In this document: one piece after another, positions 54,621 to 62,908 of the stretch | Numbering within the stretch: position 1 is the first letter of the stretch | Layout: each line of letters begins with the position of its first letter | Assembly (NCBI RefSeq): GCF_001274935.1 | Contig: NZ_LILC01000032.1 | Location: 22,710 to 86,709 of the forward strand | Reading direction: 5' to 3' | DNA: 64,000 nucleotides | DNA from: Priestia koreensis | GTDB taxonomy: Bacteria > Bacillota > Bacilli > Bacillales > Bacillaceae_H | Notes under the pieces: generated by a model | What the model saw: only the letters and a program-made list of their open reading frames with translations | Told to the model about the DNA's origin: nothing | The model's database searches: none | Made by a program: the position numbers and the translations under genes

Positions 54621-55646
54621 TTATTTTTTATCTTTTAATTTGTTTAAGTATGCAATGGCATCATCAAACGTGTTCACAGGAATAATTTTCATCTTTGTAT
54701 CAATTTTCTTCGCTGTTTTTACTGCTTCATTGTAGTTGGAGTCTTTTCTACCGCCTTCAGCAGGGGCAAAGAAAATTTCTGCGCCTGAGTCACTAGCGGC
54801 CACAATTTTTTGTGAAATCCCACCGATCGGCCCTACAATCCCCTCATCGTTAATCGTCCCTGTACCTGCGATCTGATAGCCGTGGGTTGTATCTTCCTCC
54901 ACTAGCTGATTGTAAATTTCCAAGGAAAACATGAGGCCAGCTGAGGGCCCGCCAATTTGCTCGGTGTTAATTTTTACTTTTGGTGTCTCGGTAATATCTC
55001 GATCCGTAATGAGCGTAATACCTAGTCCTACTTTGTTTTTCAATCCTGGGAACGGTTGAATCTTAACCGATTTGGTGTACATTTTGCCATTACGATCGTA
55101 TGTAATGCTCACAGCGTCCCCTTTTTTCTTCTGAGATACGAATGAAATGAATTCATCTGCTGTTTGAATGGCTTTTCCGTCCACCTTATGTACGCGATCT
55201 CCTGCTTTTAACACTTTTTCAGCAGGCATCTTTGGCACTACGCTCATAATGTATACGCCTTTGTTGTGGAACTCAATTTGTTTATCTGCTTTTTGGTACG
55301 CGACGACAATCGCAGACTGCTTTGAAGTTTCCATAAGATGAAGCTGTCTGTAATTATAGTCTTTGTCGCTTTCCCCTTCTTGACGAATATCTTTTTCAGG
55401 AAATACTTCCTGGAAATCCTGAATATGAGCGAGCGTGTATGAAAGCGGGGTTGCTTTCCCCATTCGAACCGTTGTCAGCATAAAATCGCCTTTTTCCTCT
55501 GTTCCACCCTGCACATCAATGATAGGGTCTAGCTTTTGTGCCATTCCTGGCTTTGTAATGTAGTAGGGAAGCGGAAAAAATACAATCACAAACGCCAGAA
55601 TAATTCCCAGCACGAGTGACAACGTAAATAGTTTATTCTTTTTCAT
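54621..55646 (-). CDS. ylbL: Membrane-anchored PDZ-Lon-type serine protease YlbL
   Basis: One N-terminal membrane segment (residues 7-27) is followed by a PDZ domain (GVYIMSVVPKMPAEKVLKAG) and a Lon-type proteolytic domain with Ser235 in GGPSAGLMF and Lys280 in GGISQK. Family members (SepM) act outside the cytoplasm; B. subtilis YlbL has been linked to removal of a DNA-damage cell-division inhibitor. The ATG at 55646 gives 341 aa, as in B. subtilis. It overlaps the end of ylbK by 14 bases. Confidence 0.93.
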   Translation of the reverse strand: MKKNKLFTLSLVLGIILAFVIVFFPLPYYITKPGMAQKLDPIIDVQGGTEEKGDFMLTTVRMGKATPLSYTLAHIQDFQEVFPEKDIRQEGESDKDYNYRQLHLMETSKQSAIVVAYQKADKQIEFHNKGVYIMSVVPKMPAEKVLKAGDRVHKVDGKAIQTADEFISFVSQKKKGDAVSITYDRNGKMYTKSVKIQPFPGLKNKVGLGITLITDRDITETPKVKINTEQIGGPSAGLMFSLEIYNQLVEEDTTHGYQIAGTGTINDEGIVGPIGGISQKIVAASDSGAEIFFAPAEGGRKDSNYNEAVKTAKKIDTKMKIIPVNTFDDAIAYLNKLKDKK

Positions 55647-56430
55647 GGTGCTGCTCCTTCCAATTTTCAATCGTTGCTTGAATTTTAGGCAGATGCTTTC
55701 TACCTTCTTCTTCACCTATTGCAATAATTTCAGCAATGTTCTTAAATGCACGCGAGCTAAATGCTTCAACGTGGGGCCTAATCATAATATCCGACGCAAT
55801 TTCACGATGCTTCACGAGCTCTTCTTGTAGAATGTCTAAACTTTGTAAAATAACATCAAAAATCGAGCCGATTTCTGCGTTTGTTTTGACTCTCGAAACA
55901 TCTACCGCTATGACAATATCTGCTCCTAAATCACGCGCCACAGAAACGGGGATACGATCCACGACTCCACCATCGACTAACAGTCGCCCATTAAACGACT
56001 CAGGAACAAAAATACCGGGAATGGAGATGCTTGCTCGGACGGCTTCTGCCACAGGTCCTTCCCGAAAAACCACTTTTTCTCCCGTTCTTAAATCGGTGGT
56101 CACAATCGCAATCGGAATCATTAAGTCTTCAATATTCTTTCCATGAGTAAAGACTCTTACTAATTCTTTAATTCGCTCTCCAACAACGAACCCCATTTTG
56201 GGGACTGTAACGTCTAAATGGTACTTTCGTTTGAAAGCGTTGGCGATTTTATATAAGCGTTCCATGTCCATTCCCGTCGCATAAAAAGCGGCTACAAGAG
56301 CCCCCATGCTGCTTCCCGCGATACAATGAACAGGAATATTAGCCTCATGCAGCACTTTTAACACCCCAAGATGCGCAAAACCCCTGGCTCCACCAGATCC
56401 AAGAGCTAAACCAACCGTTGGATCTTTCAA
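55633..56430 (-). CDS. ylbK: Patatin-like phospholipase/esterase YlbK (RssA family)
   Basis: This predicted serine lipase has GSGGARGFAHLGVL (oxyanion hole), GSSMG (Ser41) and DGGVVDRIP (Asp153), which form the patatin catalytic dyad. Length 265 aa. The start codon is TTG at 56430, nine bases after GGAGG. The natural substrate is unknown. It is translationally coupled to ylbL. Confidence 0.92.
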   Translation of the reverse strand: MKDPTVGLALGSGGARGFAHLGVLKVLHEANIPVHCIAGSSMGALVAAFYATGMDMERLYKIANAFKRKYHLDVTVPKMGFVVGERIKELVRVFTHGKNIEDLMIPIAIVTTDLRTGEKVVFREGPVAEAVRASISIPGIFVPESFNGRLLVDGGVVDRIPVSVARDLGADIVIAVDVSRVKTNAEIGSIFDVILQSLDILQEELVKHREIASDIMIRPHVEAFSSRAFKNIAEIIAIGEEEGRKHLPKIQATIENWKEQHHEKE

Positions 56431-56587
56431 GACACATCCCCTCCTTTATCTATTGTTCATTCTTATGGTCTAAATTCCAGGGCTAGACTCGTATATTGAT
56501 ATATAGGTTGTACAATATTGGAGTAATTTTACCATTTTTCCCTTTGAAATGCATATTTTAAGCCATTACTCTAGGAGGAGAACAAGT

Positions 56588-57796
56588 TTGACAAAATCCG
56601 TCTTTAAAACACTCTTACTTTCTGCGAGCGCACTTCTGCTAGCAGGCGCATTAATTATTTTCCCCCAAGAAGCGGTAAAGGCTTCTGTGCGGGGATTAGA
56701 TATGTGGTGGAAGGTCGTTTTCCCTTCGCTTCTTCCCTTTTTTATTGCTTCTGAGATGCTGATCGGCTTTGGCGTTGTAAAGTTTGTCGGTATCCTTCTT
56801 GAACCGTTTATGCGACCTATTTTTCGTGTACCAGGAGCCGGGGGTTTTGTTCTTGCGATGGGGATGGCTTCAGGGTTTCCAGCAGGGGCCAAGCTTACGG
56901 CTCGCCTTCGCCAAGAAAAGCAGCTGACATCTCTTGAAGCTACCCGCCTTGTCTCCTTCACAAATTCGTCTAATCCGTTGTTTATTTGCGGAGCGGTAGC
57001 GGTCGGTTTTTTCCATAATCCCCACCTTGGCATTTTACTTGCACTCGCCCATTACCTCGGTAATCTATCCGTAGGCATAATCATGAGATTCTATGGTGGC
57101 TCTTCTGTCATAGATTCGCCATCTAAAAAAGGTCTTCCTTCTTTTAAAGAAGCGCTAAGAGAAATGCATCGTTACCGCCTTTCCGATAATCGTCCGATTG
57201 GAAAACTGTTGGGGGATGCGGTTAGCTCTGCTATTCAAAGCCTCTTAATGATTGGTGGATTTATTATTTTATTTTCGGTTTTAAACAAGCTTCTGTTATT
57301 AATGAACGTGACTTCTCTGTTCAGTCATTTGCTTTCACTTGTTTTTCCACTGTTCCATCTTTCAACCGATCTTTCGCTGCCGTTTGTCTCAGGCCTATTT
57401 GAAATTACGCTCGGAAGCCGTTTAACGAGTGATGTTACGTCTTCTCACCTTTTGCACCAGACCATTATCACAAGCTTCATACTGGGCTTTAGCGGCTTTT
57501 CTGTTCAGGCTCAAGTTGCCAGTATCTTAGCTGAAACTGATATTAAGTTTTTACCATTTTTTATTGCTCGTATTCTTCATGGATGCTTCGCGATGATGAT
57601 TACCATCTTACTGTGGCGCCCTCTCCATTCGTATATCACATCATACAATCCGTCCGTTCCGACCTCCACAAACGAAACCTTTGGATGGATGAGTGAATAT
57701 TGGCATGTGTGCATCACCTACGGGCCTCTTCTAACTATTGGATTTTTACTTTTGTATGTTTGGCTACTCTTTAAGAATTTGCGTCGTGCTTTATAA
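56588..57796 (+). CDS. ylbJ: Sporulation integral membrane protein YlbJ
   Basis: A protein of about 402 aa with eight to ten membrane segments and two nucleoside-recognition (Gate) repeats: WWKVVFPSLLPFFIASEML early, then GLFEITLGSRLTSD later. B. subtilis YlbJ is made under sigma-E and is needed for heat-resistant spores. The TTG at 56588 is preferred: AGGAGG lies nine bases upstream and residues before it are not membrane-like. A terminator follows. Confidence 0.9.
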   Translation: MTKSVFKTLLLSASALLLAGALIIFPQEAVKASVRGLDMWWKVVFPSLLPFFIASEMLIGFGVVKFVGILLEPFMRPIFRVPGAGGFVLAMGMASGFPAGAKLTARLRQEKQLTSLEATRLVSFTNSSNPLFICGAVAVGFFHNPHLGILLALAHYLGNLSVGIIMRFYGGSSVIDSPSKKGLPSFKEALREMHRYRLSDNRPIGKLLGDAVSSAIQSLLMIGGFIILFSVLNKLLLLMNVTSLFSHLLSLVFPLFHLSTDLSLPFVSGLFEITLGSRLTSDVTSSHLLHQTIITSFILGFSGFSVQAQVASILAETDIKFLPFFIARILHGCFAMMITILLWRPLHSYITSYNPSVPTSTNETFGWMSEYWHVCITYGPLLTIGFLLLYVWLLFKNLRRAL

Positions 57797-57830
57797 AAAA
57801 AGCTGGAGAAACATCTCCAGCTTTTTCTTT
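57793..57830 (+). terminator. Rho-independent terminator of ylbJ
   Basis: The stem AAAGCTGGAGA / TCTCCAGCTTT with a short loop is followed by TTCTTTTTC on the plus strand. Confidence 0.87.
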
Positions 57831-57927
57831 TTCTAATGAGAAAAAGGCGTTTTTTCTAGCTCCGTTAAAAACATGCATTCATATGTTAACTATTGAACAT
57901 GATTTTTTTAATGGAGTGTGATGCTTC

Positions 57928-59667
57928 ATGAAAAAGTTTTTGCTAATGATTGGGGTTACTCTACTTTTTCTCTTTCCTTTTTCCAATGATTTTTCCTTCG
58001 TTGGTGTTCCAACCGTACGAGCTCATTCTTTATTAGACGGACAAAACCACGATCTGATTGTGAGTTTCACCCCATCTTTTCATAATCACAAAGCACTAAC
58101 CAATTGGAAAAAAAAGCAAAGGTATGATGTAATTTCGTTCAACGGAGCTTTTGCTGTCAGCGGGGCATTTGAACAAAAAGATATTGCATCGTTTTTGGAA
58201 AATCAAAACGTTGTTTCAATCGAACGAGATAAAAAAGTTCATTTGTTAGAACAGGTGATGGACTGGGGAGTACAAGCGGTTCATGCATCATATGCTTGGA
58301 AGTCCACTTATACAGGAAAAGGGGTCAAGGTGGCTGTTCTTGATACAGGAATAGGACCACATGAGGAAGTAAACGTCGTCAAAGGTGTTTCAATGGTGTC
58401 GTACACCACATCTTTTCGAGACGACCATGGCCACGGCACACATGTCGCAGGTATTATTGCAGCCAAAAATAATACCCGTGGGACTGTCGGAGTAGCACCT
58501 AATGCAGAACTCTACGCCGTAAAAGTACTGGATTCAAATGGAAATGGCTATCTGTCAGATATCATTAAAGGCATCATGTGGGCCGTTAATGAACAAGTCG
58601 ATATTATTAATATGAGCTTTGGGACAAGCACCCCCTCTCAAGCCTTAGAACAAGCCATTAACATCGCCACACAAAACGGTATTCAAGTCGTTGTAGCAGC
58701 TGGCAATTCGGGTAGTTCTAAAACGCCTGGTCTTTTATATCCAGCAAAGTATGAGCCCGTCATTGCCGTTGGATCCGTAGACAAAGACATGAATCGCTCT
58801 TCCTTCTCTTCCTACGGACCTGAGTTAGACGTTGTCGCACCAGGTTCTTCCATCCAAAGCACCTATCTCTTTAATAGCTATGCTCGCTTAAGCGGAACAT
58901 CAATGGCCGCTCCTCATGTGGCAGGTGACTTGGCTTTATTAAAAGAAGCCTTTCCAAATGCATCCGCACAAGAGCTGTCGCAAAAATTATTTACGACAGC
59001 TAAAGATGTAGGACCACTAGGAAAGGATGACATGTACGGATACGGATTGATTCAAGCACCGTTTAATGAAGGGATGACGCAGCTAACTGTGAACCTTTCA
59101 CAGCCATCTCTACTGCCAAATGAACCCGTAGCTATTAAAACCAATGTAAATTTCCTAACGCTTAAACCTGCCCCACACGTCAGCCTTCGCTACACGGTGA
59201 CAATGCCATCTGGAAAAAAGATCTCATCTACAGCAGAAAGCGATGACTACGGGGAAGCTACCTTTACGTTTTCATCTACACAAGCCGTTGGAACGTATAA
59301 AGTAGACGTCTCTTCATTAGGAAACGGAGAAAAGACAAGCGTTTCCTTTATGGTCCCAAAGCCCAGCTCCTCCCATCTTCACTTCTTTTTATCAAGCCCT
59401 ACGCTTGTAAAAAAAGGGCGCGGTACTACCATCACAGCAAGCGTATTGGATGCAAAAAATCGTCCGCTCAGCTCCAAAAAAATCTCATTTACAGCTACTA
59501 CTCCTTCTAATCAGATCCTTCATTTTTCAACAATTAGTGATAAACACGGAAAAGCCTTTATCACCCTCGAAAAAGATGTTCCACTAGATATGTCAGGAGT
59601 CTACTCCATCACTGGCAGCACCGAAAATTTTCAACATACGCTTTCTTTACTTGTAACAGACAAATAA
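57928..59667 (+). CDS. Secreted subtilisin-family (S8) serine protease with Ig-like C-terminal domains
   Basis: A 579-residue exported protease. It has a signal peptide (MKKFLLMIGVTLLFLFPF, likely cut near VRA-HS at residue 32), an inhibitor I9-like propeptide (about residues 40-105), then the catalytic domain with Asp139 (AVLDTGIG), His169 (GHGTHVAG), Asn260 (AAGNSG) and Ser325 (GTSMAAPHVAG). The C-terminal 210 residues form two probable beta-sandwich domains rich in Ser and Thr. It sits alone between ylbJ and coaD, where B. subtilis has no such gene. Confidence 0.93.
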   Translation: MKKFLLMIGVTLLFLFPFSNDFSFVGVPTVRAHSLLDGQNHDLIVSFTPSFHNHKALTNWKKKQRYDVISFNGAFAVSGAFEQKDIASFLENQNVVSIERDKKVHLLEQVMDWGVQAVHASYAWKSTYTGKGVKVAVLDTGIGPHEEVNVVKGVSMVSYTTSFRDDHGHGTHVAGIIAAKNNTRGTVGVAPNAELYAVKVLDSNGNGYLSDIIKGIMWAVNEQVDIINMSFGTSTPSQALEQAINIATQNGIQVVVAAGNSGSSKTPGLLYPAKYEPVIAVGSVDKDMNRSSFSSYGPELDVVAPGSSIQSTYLFNSYARLSGTSMAAPHVAGDLALLKEAFPNASAQELSQKLFTTAKDVGPLGKDDMYGYGLIQAPFNEGMTQLTVNLSQPSLLPNEPVAIKTNVNFLTLKPAPHVSLRYTVTMPSGKKISSTAESDDYGEATFTFSSTQAVGTYKVDVSSLGNGEKTSVSFMVPKPSSSHLHFFLSSPTLVKKGRGTTITASVLDAKNRPLSSKKISFTATTPSNQILHFSTISDKHGKAFITLEKDVPLDMSGVYSITGSTENFQHTLSLLVTDK

Positions 59668-59678
59668 ATGGCGAGAAA

Positions 59679-59712
59679 AAAAGAAGGTGCAGCGCTGCAC
59701 CTTCTTTTTTTA
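59679..59712. terminator. Bidirectional terminator between the S8 protease and coaD
   Basis: The perfect stem AAAAGAAGGTGCAGC / GCTGCACCTTCTTTT serves both convergent genes; it overlaps the coaD stop by a few bases. Confidence 0.9.
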
Positions 59713-60192
59713 TGTATGAAATTTTTGTATTAACGCTTCTGAAACAGCAGGTGGGACTAACTCTGATACATTTCCACCATATTTGGCTACTTCTTTCACA
59801 ATGCTAGAGCTTAAAAATGAATATTGATTGTTTGTCATCATGAAAAATGTCTCAATGGATTCATCAAGCACGCGATTAACAGACGTAATTTGCATTTCGT
59901 ATTCGAAATCTGATACAGCGCGAAGTCCGCGCAAAATACAGTTGGCGTTCTTTTTCTTCGCATATTCCATTAACAGACCTTGCGATGCTTCAATCGTAAT
60001 ATTAGGCATATCCTTCGTTACTTCTTGAAGTAGCGCGATTCGTTCTTCTACGGAAAAAAGTGGATTTTTAGAAGAATTATTTAAAACAGTTATGTACAGC
60101 GTGTCAAAAATCTTTGCTCCACGCTTAATGATATCTAGATGTCCATTTGTAACGGGATCAAAGCTCCCTGGACAGATGGCTACACTCCCCAT
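59710..60192 (-). CDS. coaD: Phosphopantetheine adenylyltransferase
   Basis: It makes dephospho-CoA from 4'-phosphopantetheine and ATP. The nucleotidyltransferase motif TNGH is at residues 15-18, and RGLRAVSDFEYEMQ and SSSIVKEVAKYGG are conserved family blocks. Length 160 aa. It is followed by the rest of the CoA-related and rRNA methyltransferase pair (rsmD upstream by 11 bases). Confidence 0.96.
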   Translation of the reverse strand: MGSVAICPGSFDPVTNGHLDIIKRGAKIFDTLYITVLNNSSKNPLFSVEERIALLQEVTKDMPNITIEASQGLLMEYAKKKNANCILRGLRAVSDFEYEMQITSVNRVLDESIETFFMMTNNQYSFLSSSIVKEVAKYGGNVSELVPPAVSEALIQKFHT

Positions 60193-60203
60193 TTCCTTCC
60201 TCC

Positions 60204-60779
60204 TTATTCTTCCTCTACCTGTTCAGTTTGCGCAGGCTCATAGATTGTAATTGCGGTAATACCGTAAATTTCAGCCTTTGTTCGTTCATAAGTACCAATT
60301 GTTTCGGGCAATGAAACACCTTTGTCATGCTCACAAACAATTTTCCCTGTCGAAGTTAGCAGTGATGCTTCGCTAATCGATTCGATAAGCGCTTTCAATT
60401 TTTGTGCTTTATACGGTGGATCTAACAGGATCAAATCAAACTGGAGCTCCCGTTTAATAATCGCTTTAAGCGCACGGTCTGAGTCGTTTCGGTACACTTC
60501 TGCTTGATCTTCGAACCCACACGTAGCTAAATTCGTTTTAATCGTTTGAATGGCTTTACCATCTCGGTCAACAAAAATAAATTTATCTAACCCACGGCTT
60601 AACGCCTCGATGCCTAATCCACCACTTCCACCAAATAAATCTAAACCAAGTCCACCTTCAAAATAGGGACCAATAATATTGTAAATAGATTCTTTTACCT
60701 TATCTGTCGTTGGACGCGTCGTCGTTCCAGGAACGGCTTTTAATGCTAGTCCTTTTTTTGTGCCAGATACAACTCTCAT
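60204..60779 (-). CDS. rsmD: 16S rRNA (guanine-966-N2)-methyltransferase RsmD (YlbH)
   Basis: A SAM-dependent Rossmann methyltransferase. Motif I is GLDLFGGSGGLGIEALSRG near residue 46 and motif IV is ILLDPPYKAQKL near residue 120 (NPPY-like DPPY). The ATG at 60779 gives 191 aa and matches the family start MRVVSGTKKG; an in-frame GTG three codons upstream is possible. Co-transcribed with coaD. Confidence 0.92.
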   Translation of the reverse strand: MRVVSGTKKGLALKAVPGTTTRPTTDKVKESIYNIIGPYFEGGLGLDLFGGSGGLGIEALSRGLDKFIFVDRDGKAIQTIKTNLATCGFEDQAEVYRNDSDRALKAIIKRELQFDLILLDPPYKAQKLKALIESISEASLLTSTGKIVCEHDKGVSLPETIGTYERTKAEIYGITAITIYEPAQTEQVEEE

Positions 60780-60872
60780 TTTTCTCACAACCTTACTTCG
60801 TTTACTGCATATTCTTCATTATCCTACCACAAATTATTTTATAAAAACTAGGGAAATTCATTATTTCTCCCC

Positions 60873-60995
60873 TCAGGACGGAAATATTTTTTCCAACTTT
60901 CGTATAACATGAGCATGTTTGGAAATAATAAAGGTAACAACATCTCCTGATAAAGGTGTTGTTGCCAACCGCGGAGAAGACTTACGTTTCCCCAT
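60873..60995 (-). CDS. Candidate small protein (40 aa), very tentative
   Basis: An open frame from ATG 60995 to TGA at 60873 encodes MGKRKSSPRLATTPL, then SGDVVTFIISKHAHVIRKL and a short tail. GGAGG lies eight bases before the ATG, an ideal site. However, its coding sequence contains one strong hairpin and a second hairpin covers the ribosome site and start. It may therefore be a by-product of a structured element. No family recognised. Confidence 0.3.
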   Translation of the reverse strand: MGKRKSSPRLATTPLSGDVVTFIISKHAHVIRKLEKIFPS

Positions 60996-61109
60996 AAGTT
61001 CTTCCTCCGGTTTCTCCTCTCCCTTTGCCTTCTTGACTTGATTTGCGTGCTCGTGTCATTCAAATCAATATAAGAGGGGCCCTATAACCTGATGGTTATA
61101 GGTTTTTTT
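60933..61109. other. Structured intergenic region with four consecutive inverted repeats
   Basis: Four hairpins occupy the gap upstream of rsmD: 60933-60966 (13-bp stem, GGTAACAACATCT side), 60972-61009 (about 15 pairs with two bulges), 61038-61068 (TTGATTTG / CAAATCAA), and 61081-61102 (CCTATAACC / GGTTATAGG). The last is followed by seven T residues on the plus strand, as in a terminator, although no plus-strand gene precedes it. It may encode an unannotated small RNA or a leader. Confidence 0.55.
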
Positions 61110-61125
61110 AATGTTTACGGTCCTC

Positions 61126-61153
61126 TTGTTCAATGGTACAGTTAGCATATAAC
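61126..61153 (+). promoter_or_regulatory. Sigma-A promoter of the gene at 61179
   Basis: TTGTTC (61126-61131) and TATAAC (61148-61153) are 16 bases apart and 25 bases before the ATG at 61179. Confidence 0.7.
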
Positions 61154-61178
61154 AATCTTTTTATACCGGAGGACAAAC

Positions 61179-61562
61179 ATGATTCAACGTTTTATTGAGC
61201 TTGGTGAAGGCTATTCTGATATTTACGAGCTGTTTGAATTGGCTCGCTCTAACAAGCATCGCCTTGCACATCTATTATTACTTGAAACAACGATTGATGG
61301 ACAGAGAAAAGGCTCCTTTGTGGTTGTGCTCTCTCCTGCGTCTGAAGGGAAATTTCAGCCTCTTTATATCTCAAGAGAAGGGATTGCCTTAACCGAGTCA
61401 AGCAAACGCATAGAGCTGTTTCAAGAGCTCGCTGCATCCCTTGAAAAAAAGGTCATCTCAATTGATGTTCGATCATCTAAAAGCTTTGCTGAAACGGACC
61501 TTTACTATCAATACCTCATCGGTATTTTGCGAATGAATCGCTATATTTTACCGATGCAATAA
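61179..61562 (+). CDS. Conserved hypothetical protein (probably DUF7147 family), 127 aa
   Basis: The small soluble protein MIQRFIELGEGYSDIYELFE... has a mixed alpha/beta pattern and conserved blocks FQPLYISREGIAL and LYYQYLIGILRMNRYI at the end. I recall homologues next to ylbG in Bacillus labelled DUF7147, but cannot verify this. No catalytic motif is apparent. It has GGAGGACAAAC before its ATG, its own promoter, and a shared terminator with ylbG. Confidence 0.78.
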   Translation: MIQRFIELGEGYSDIYELFELARSNKHRLAHLLLLETTIDGQRKGSFVVVLSPASEGKFQPLYISREGIALTESSKRIELFQELAASLEKKVISIDVRSSKSFAETDLYYQYLIGILRMNRYILPMQ

Positions 61563-61565
61563 TCA

Positions 61566-61600
61566 AAAAAAAGGTATGTGATCATCACATACCCTTTTTT
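61566..61600. terminator. Bidirectional terminator between the 61179 gene and ylbG
   Basis: The stem AAGGTATGTGAT / ATCACATACCTT-like repeat has an A tract before and a T tract after it. Confidence 0.87.
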
Positions 61601-61606
61601 CAGTGG

Positions 61607-61882
61607 TTAAATTCCAATTTTATAATCATATTCCTTTGCTTTATCCGGCTTTGAATTTTCAAATTCAGTTTTCAAAAACGGCTTATACGAAGGCATCACT
61701 TTTTTAACAAAAGGAAGAGAATTTAGCTTTTCTACTAATTTTTCATGATCTTCCATATTAGAATATAACACCACGTATTTTAAATCTTTTGAAACGTATT
61801 GAACATGTCCATATCTTCTTAACGATTTAGCCTGTTTCACAGACTGAACATATACAATGACTCCTTGACGCTCCACAAACAT
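61607..61882 (-). CDS. ylbG: DUF2129 protein YlbG
   Basis: A 91-residue protein with the YlbG signature: MFVERQGVIVYVQSVKQAKS, LRRYGHVQYVSKDLKYVVLY, and LNSLPFVKKVMPSYKPFL. Function unknown; it is a conserved Firmicutes protein next to ylbF. It lies 400 bases from ylbF and is separated by a plus-strand gene. Confidence 0.93.
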   Translation of the reverse strand: MFVERQGVIVYVQSVKQAKSLRRYGHVQYVSKDLKYVVLYSNMEDHEKLVEKLNSLPFVKKVMPSYKPFLKTEFENSKPDKAKEYDYKIGI

Positions 61883-61979
61883 ACTTCTTCCCCTTTAAGT
61901 GTAATCAGTATTTATAAAACCATTGCGATTATGTACGAGTAATTATGAATAATCATATCATGATTTGGGTGATAGAGAT

Positions 61980-62303
61980 ATGAATTTAGATGAAATATGG
62001 AAAATCTTTTTCCAGCACCTTCATACAAGTTCCCATATTTTACAGTATGAGCAAAAAAACTTCGCTGGTATACCTTTCCTGTACATTGATGCAGATATGA
62101 ATACTACAAAAAAAGAAATAGATGAGGCCATTTTAGCCTCATCTATCCGGGCTGCCTCTCACCAAAAAGTTACGTGGAGAACTTCATTCGTCCGAAACGA
62201 TGGAAGCCGCTATGTGTATCAGCATCGCTTCATCGTTCCGCTTCAGAAAATGTTTTGCTGTGGAAATAATTGCACAGACTGCGTTCGCTACGAACGAACT
62301 TAG
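61980..62303 (+). CDS. Hypothetical protein with a C-terminal cysteine cluster, 107 aa
   Basis: Begins MNLDEIWKIFFQHLHTSS, contains the block WRTSFVRNDGSRYVYQHRF and ends with MFCCGNNCTDCVRYERT, four cysteines close together that could bind a metal or be disulphide-linked. The ATG at 61980 follows GGGTGATAG; a TTG five codons upstream is possible. The 3' end overlaps the convergent ylbF by four bases. I do not recognise the family. Confidence 0.7.
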   Translation: MNLDEIWKIFFQHLHTSSHILQYEQKNFAGIPFLYIDADMNTTKKEIDEAILASSIRAASHQKVTWRTSFVRNDGSRYVYQHRFIVPLQKMFCCGNNCTDCVRYERT

Positions 62304-62749
62304 TGAACGCTACATCCACAGCTTCCACCTGAACCACATCCGCCACCACAAGAAGAACCGGTATCAAAGAACGGATTTCCGGTCGGCACTTTGATTTGCT
62401 CAGAAATGGAGTACCCTAAAATGACGCTCACTTCATCTAAAAGCTTTTGAACGGCGTTTTCCGCTTTTTTAAACTCTATGACCGTCTCATGAAGATCTAC
62501 TGAGCGCTTCAGCTCACGCGTCTGTTTTGTGACGGTTTTATAGTCAGGATGATATCTCCCAAAGCGCTGTACCTCTTCGTAACGCTCTTTCATCTTCACA
62601 AATTCCGCGACGAGCGCCTGAGCTTCCTGATCTTGCCTAAATGTATATAAACACTGACGATAATGTTCAACGACATCGGATTGTAAAATCATCTTTCCAA
62701 TGTGCTCAGCACCATCTAAAAGCTGAACAGTCTCTGATGTTACAAGCAT
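62300..62749 (-). CDS. ricF: RicF (YlbF), RNA-processing regulatory complex subunit
   Basis: A member of the YlbF family that forms the Ric (Y) complex with RicA and RicT, modulating RNase Y maturation cuts, competence and sporulation in B. subtilis. The central helical part is KMKERYEEVQRFGRYHPDY; the tail ends in GSSCGGGCGSGGSCGCSVH, a cysteine-glycine cluster that helps bind iron-sulphur in the complex. The start at 62749 gives 149 aa, as in B. subtilis, though its GGAGG is somewhat distant (11 bases). Confidence 0.93.
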   Translation of the reverse strand: MLVTSETVQLLDGAEHIGKMILQSDVVEHYRQCLYTFRQDQEAQALVAEFVKMKERYEEVQRFGRYHPDYKTVTKQTRELKRSVDLHETVIEFKKAENAVQKLLDEVSVILGYSISEQIKVPTGNPFFDTGSSCGGGCGSGGSCGCSVH

Positions 62750-62908
62750 GGTTTTACACACCTCCACCTCTATCTTATCACGGATAAAGCCGAGAAGAAA
62801 ATGATTAAACACGCCTTTTTCTAAAAAATGGTGATCTTCCCCAAGTGTTCTAGAAAGGGATTGTTTACGTTTATTAATATTTAAAGTAGCTTCTAAGCTA
62901 AAAACGTC

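Noticed and set aside
56460..56560. Sigma-E promoter upstream of ylbJ
   Set aside because: GTATATT and TGTACAAT are present but only 11 bases apart, too close for the known spacing.
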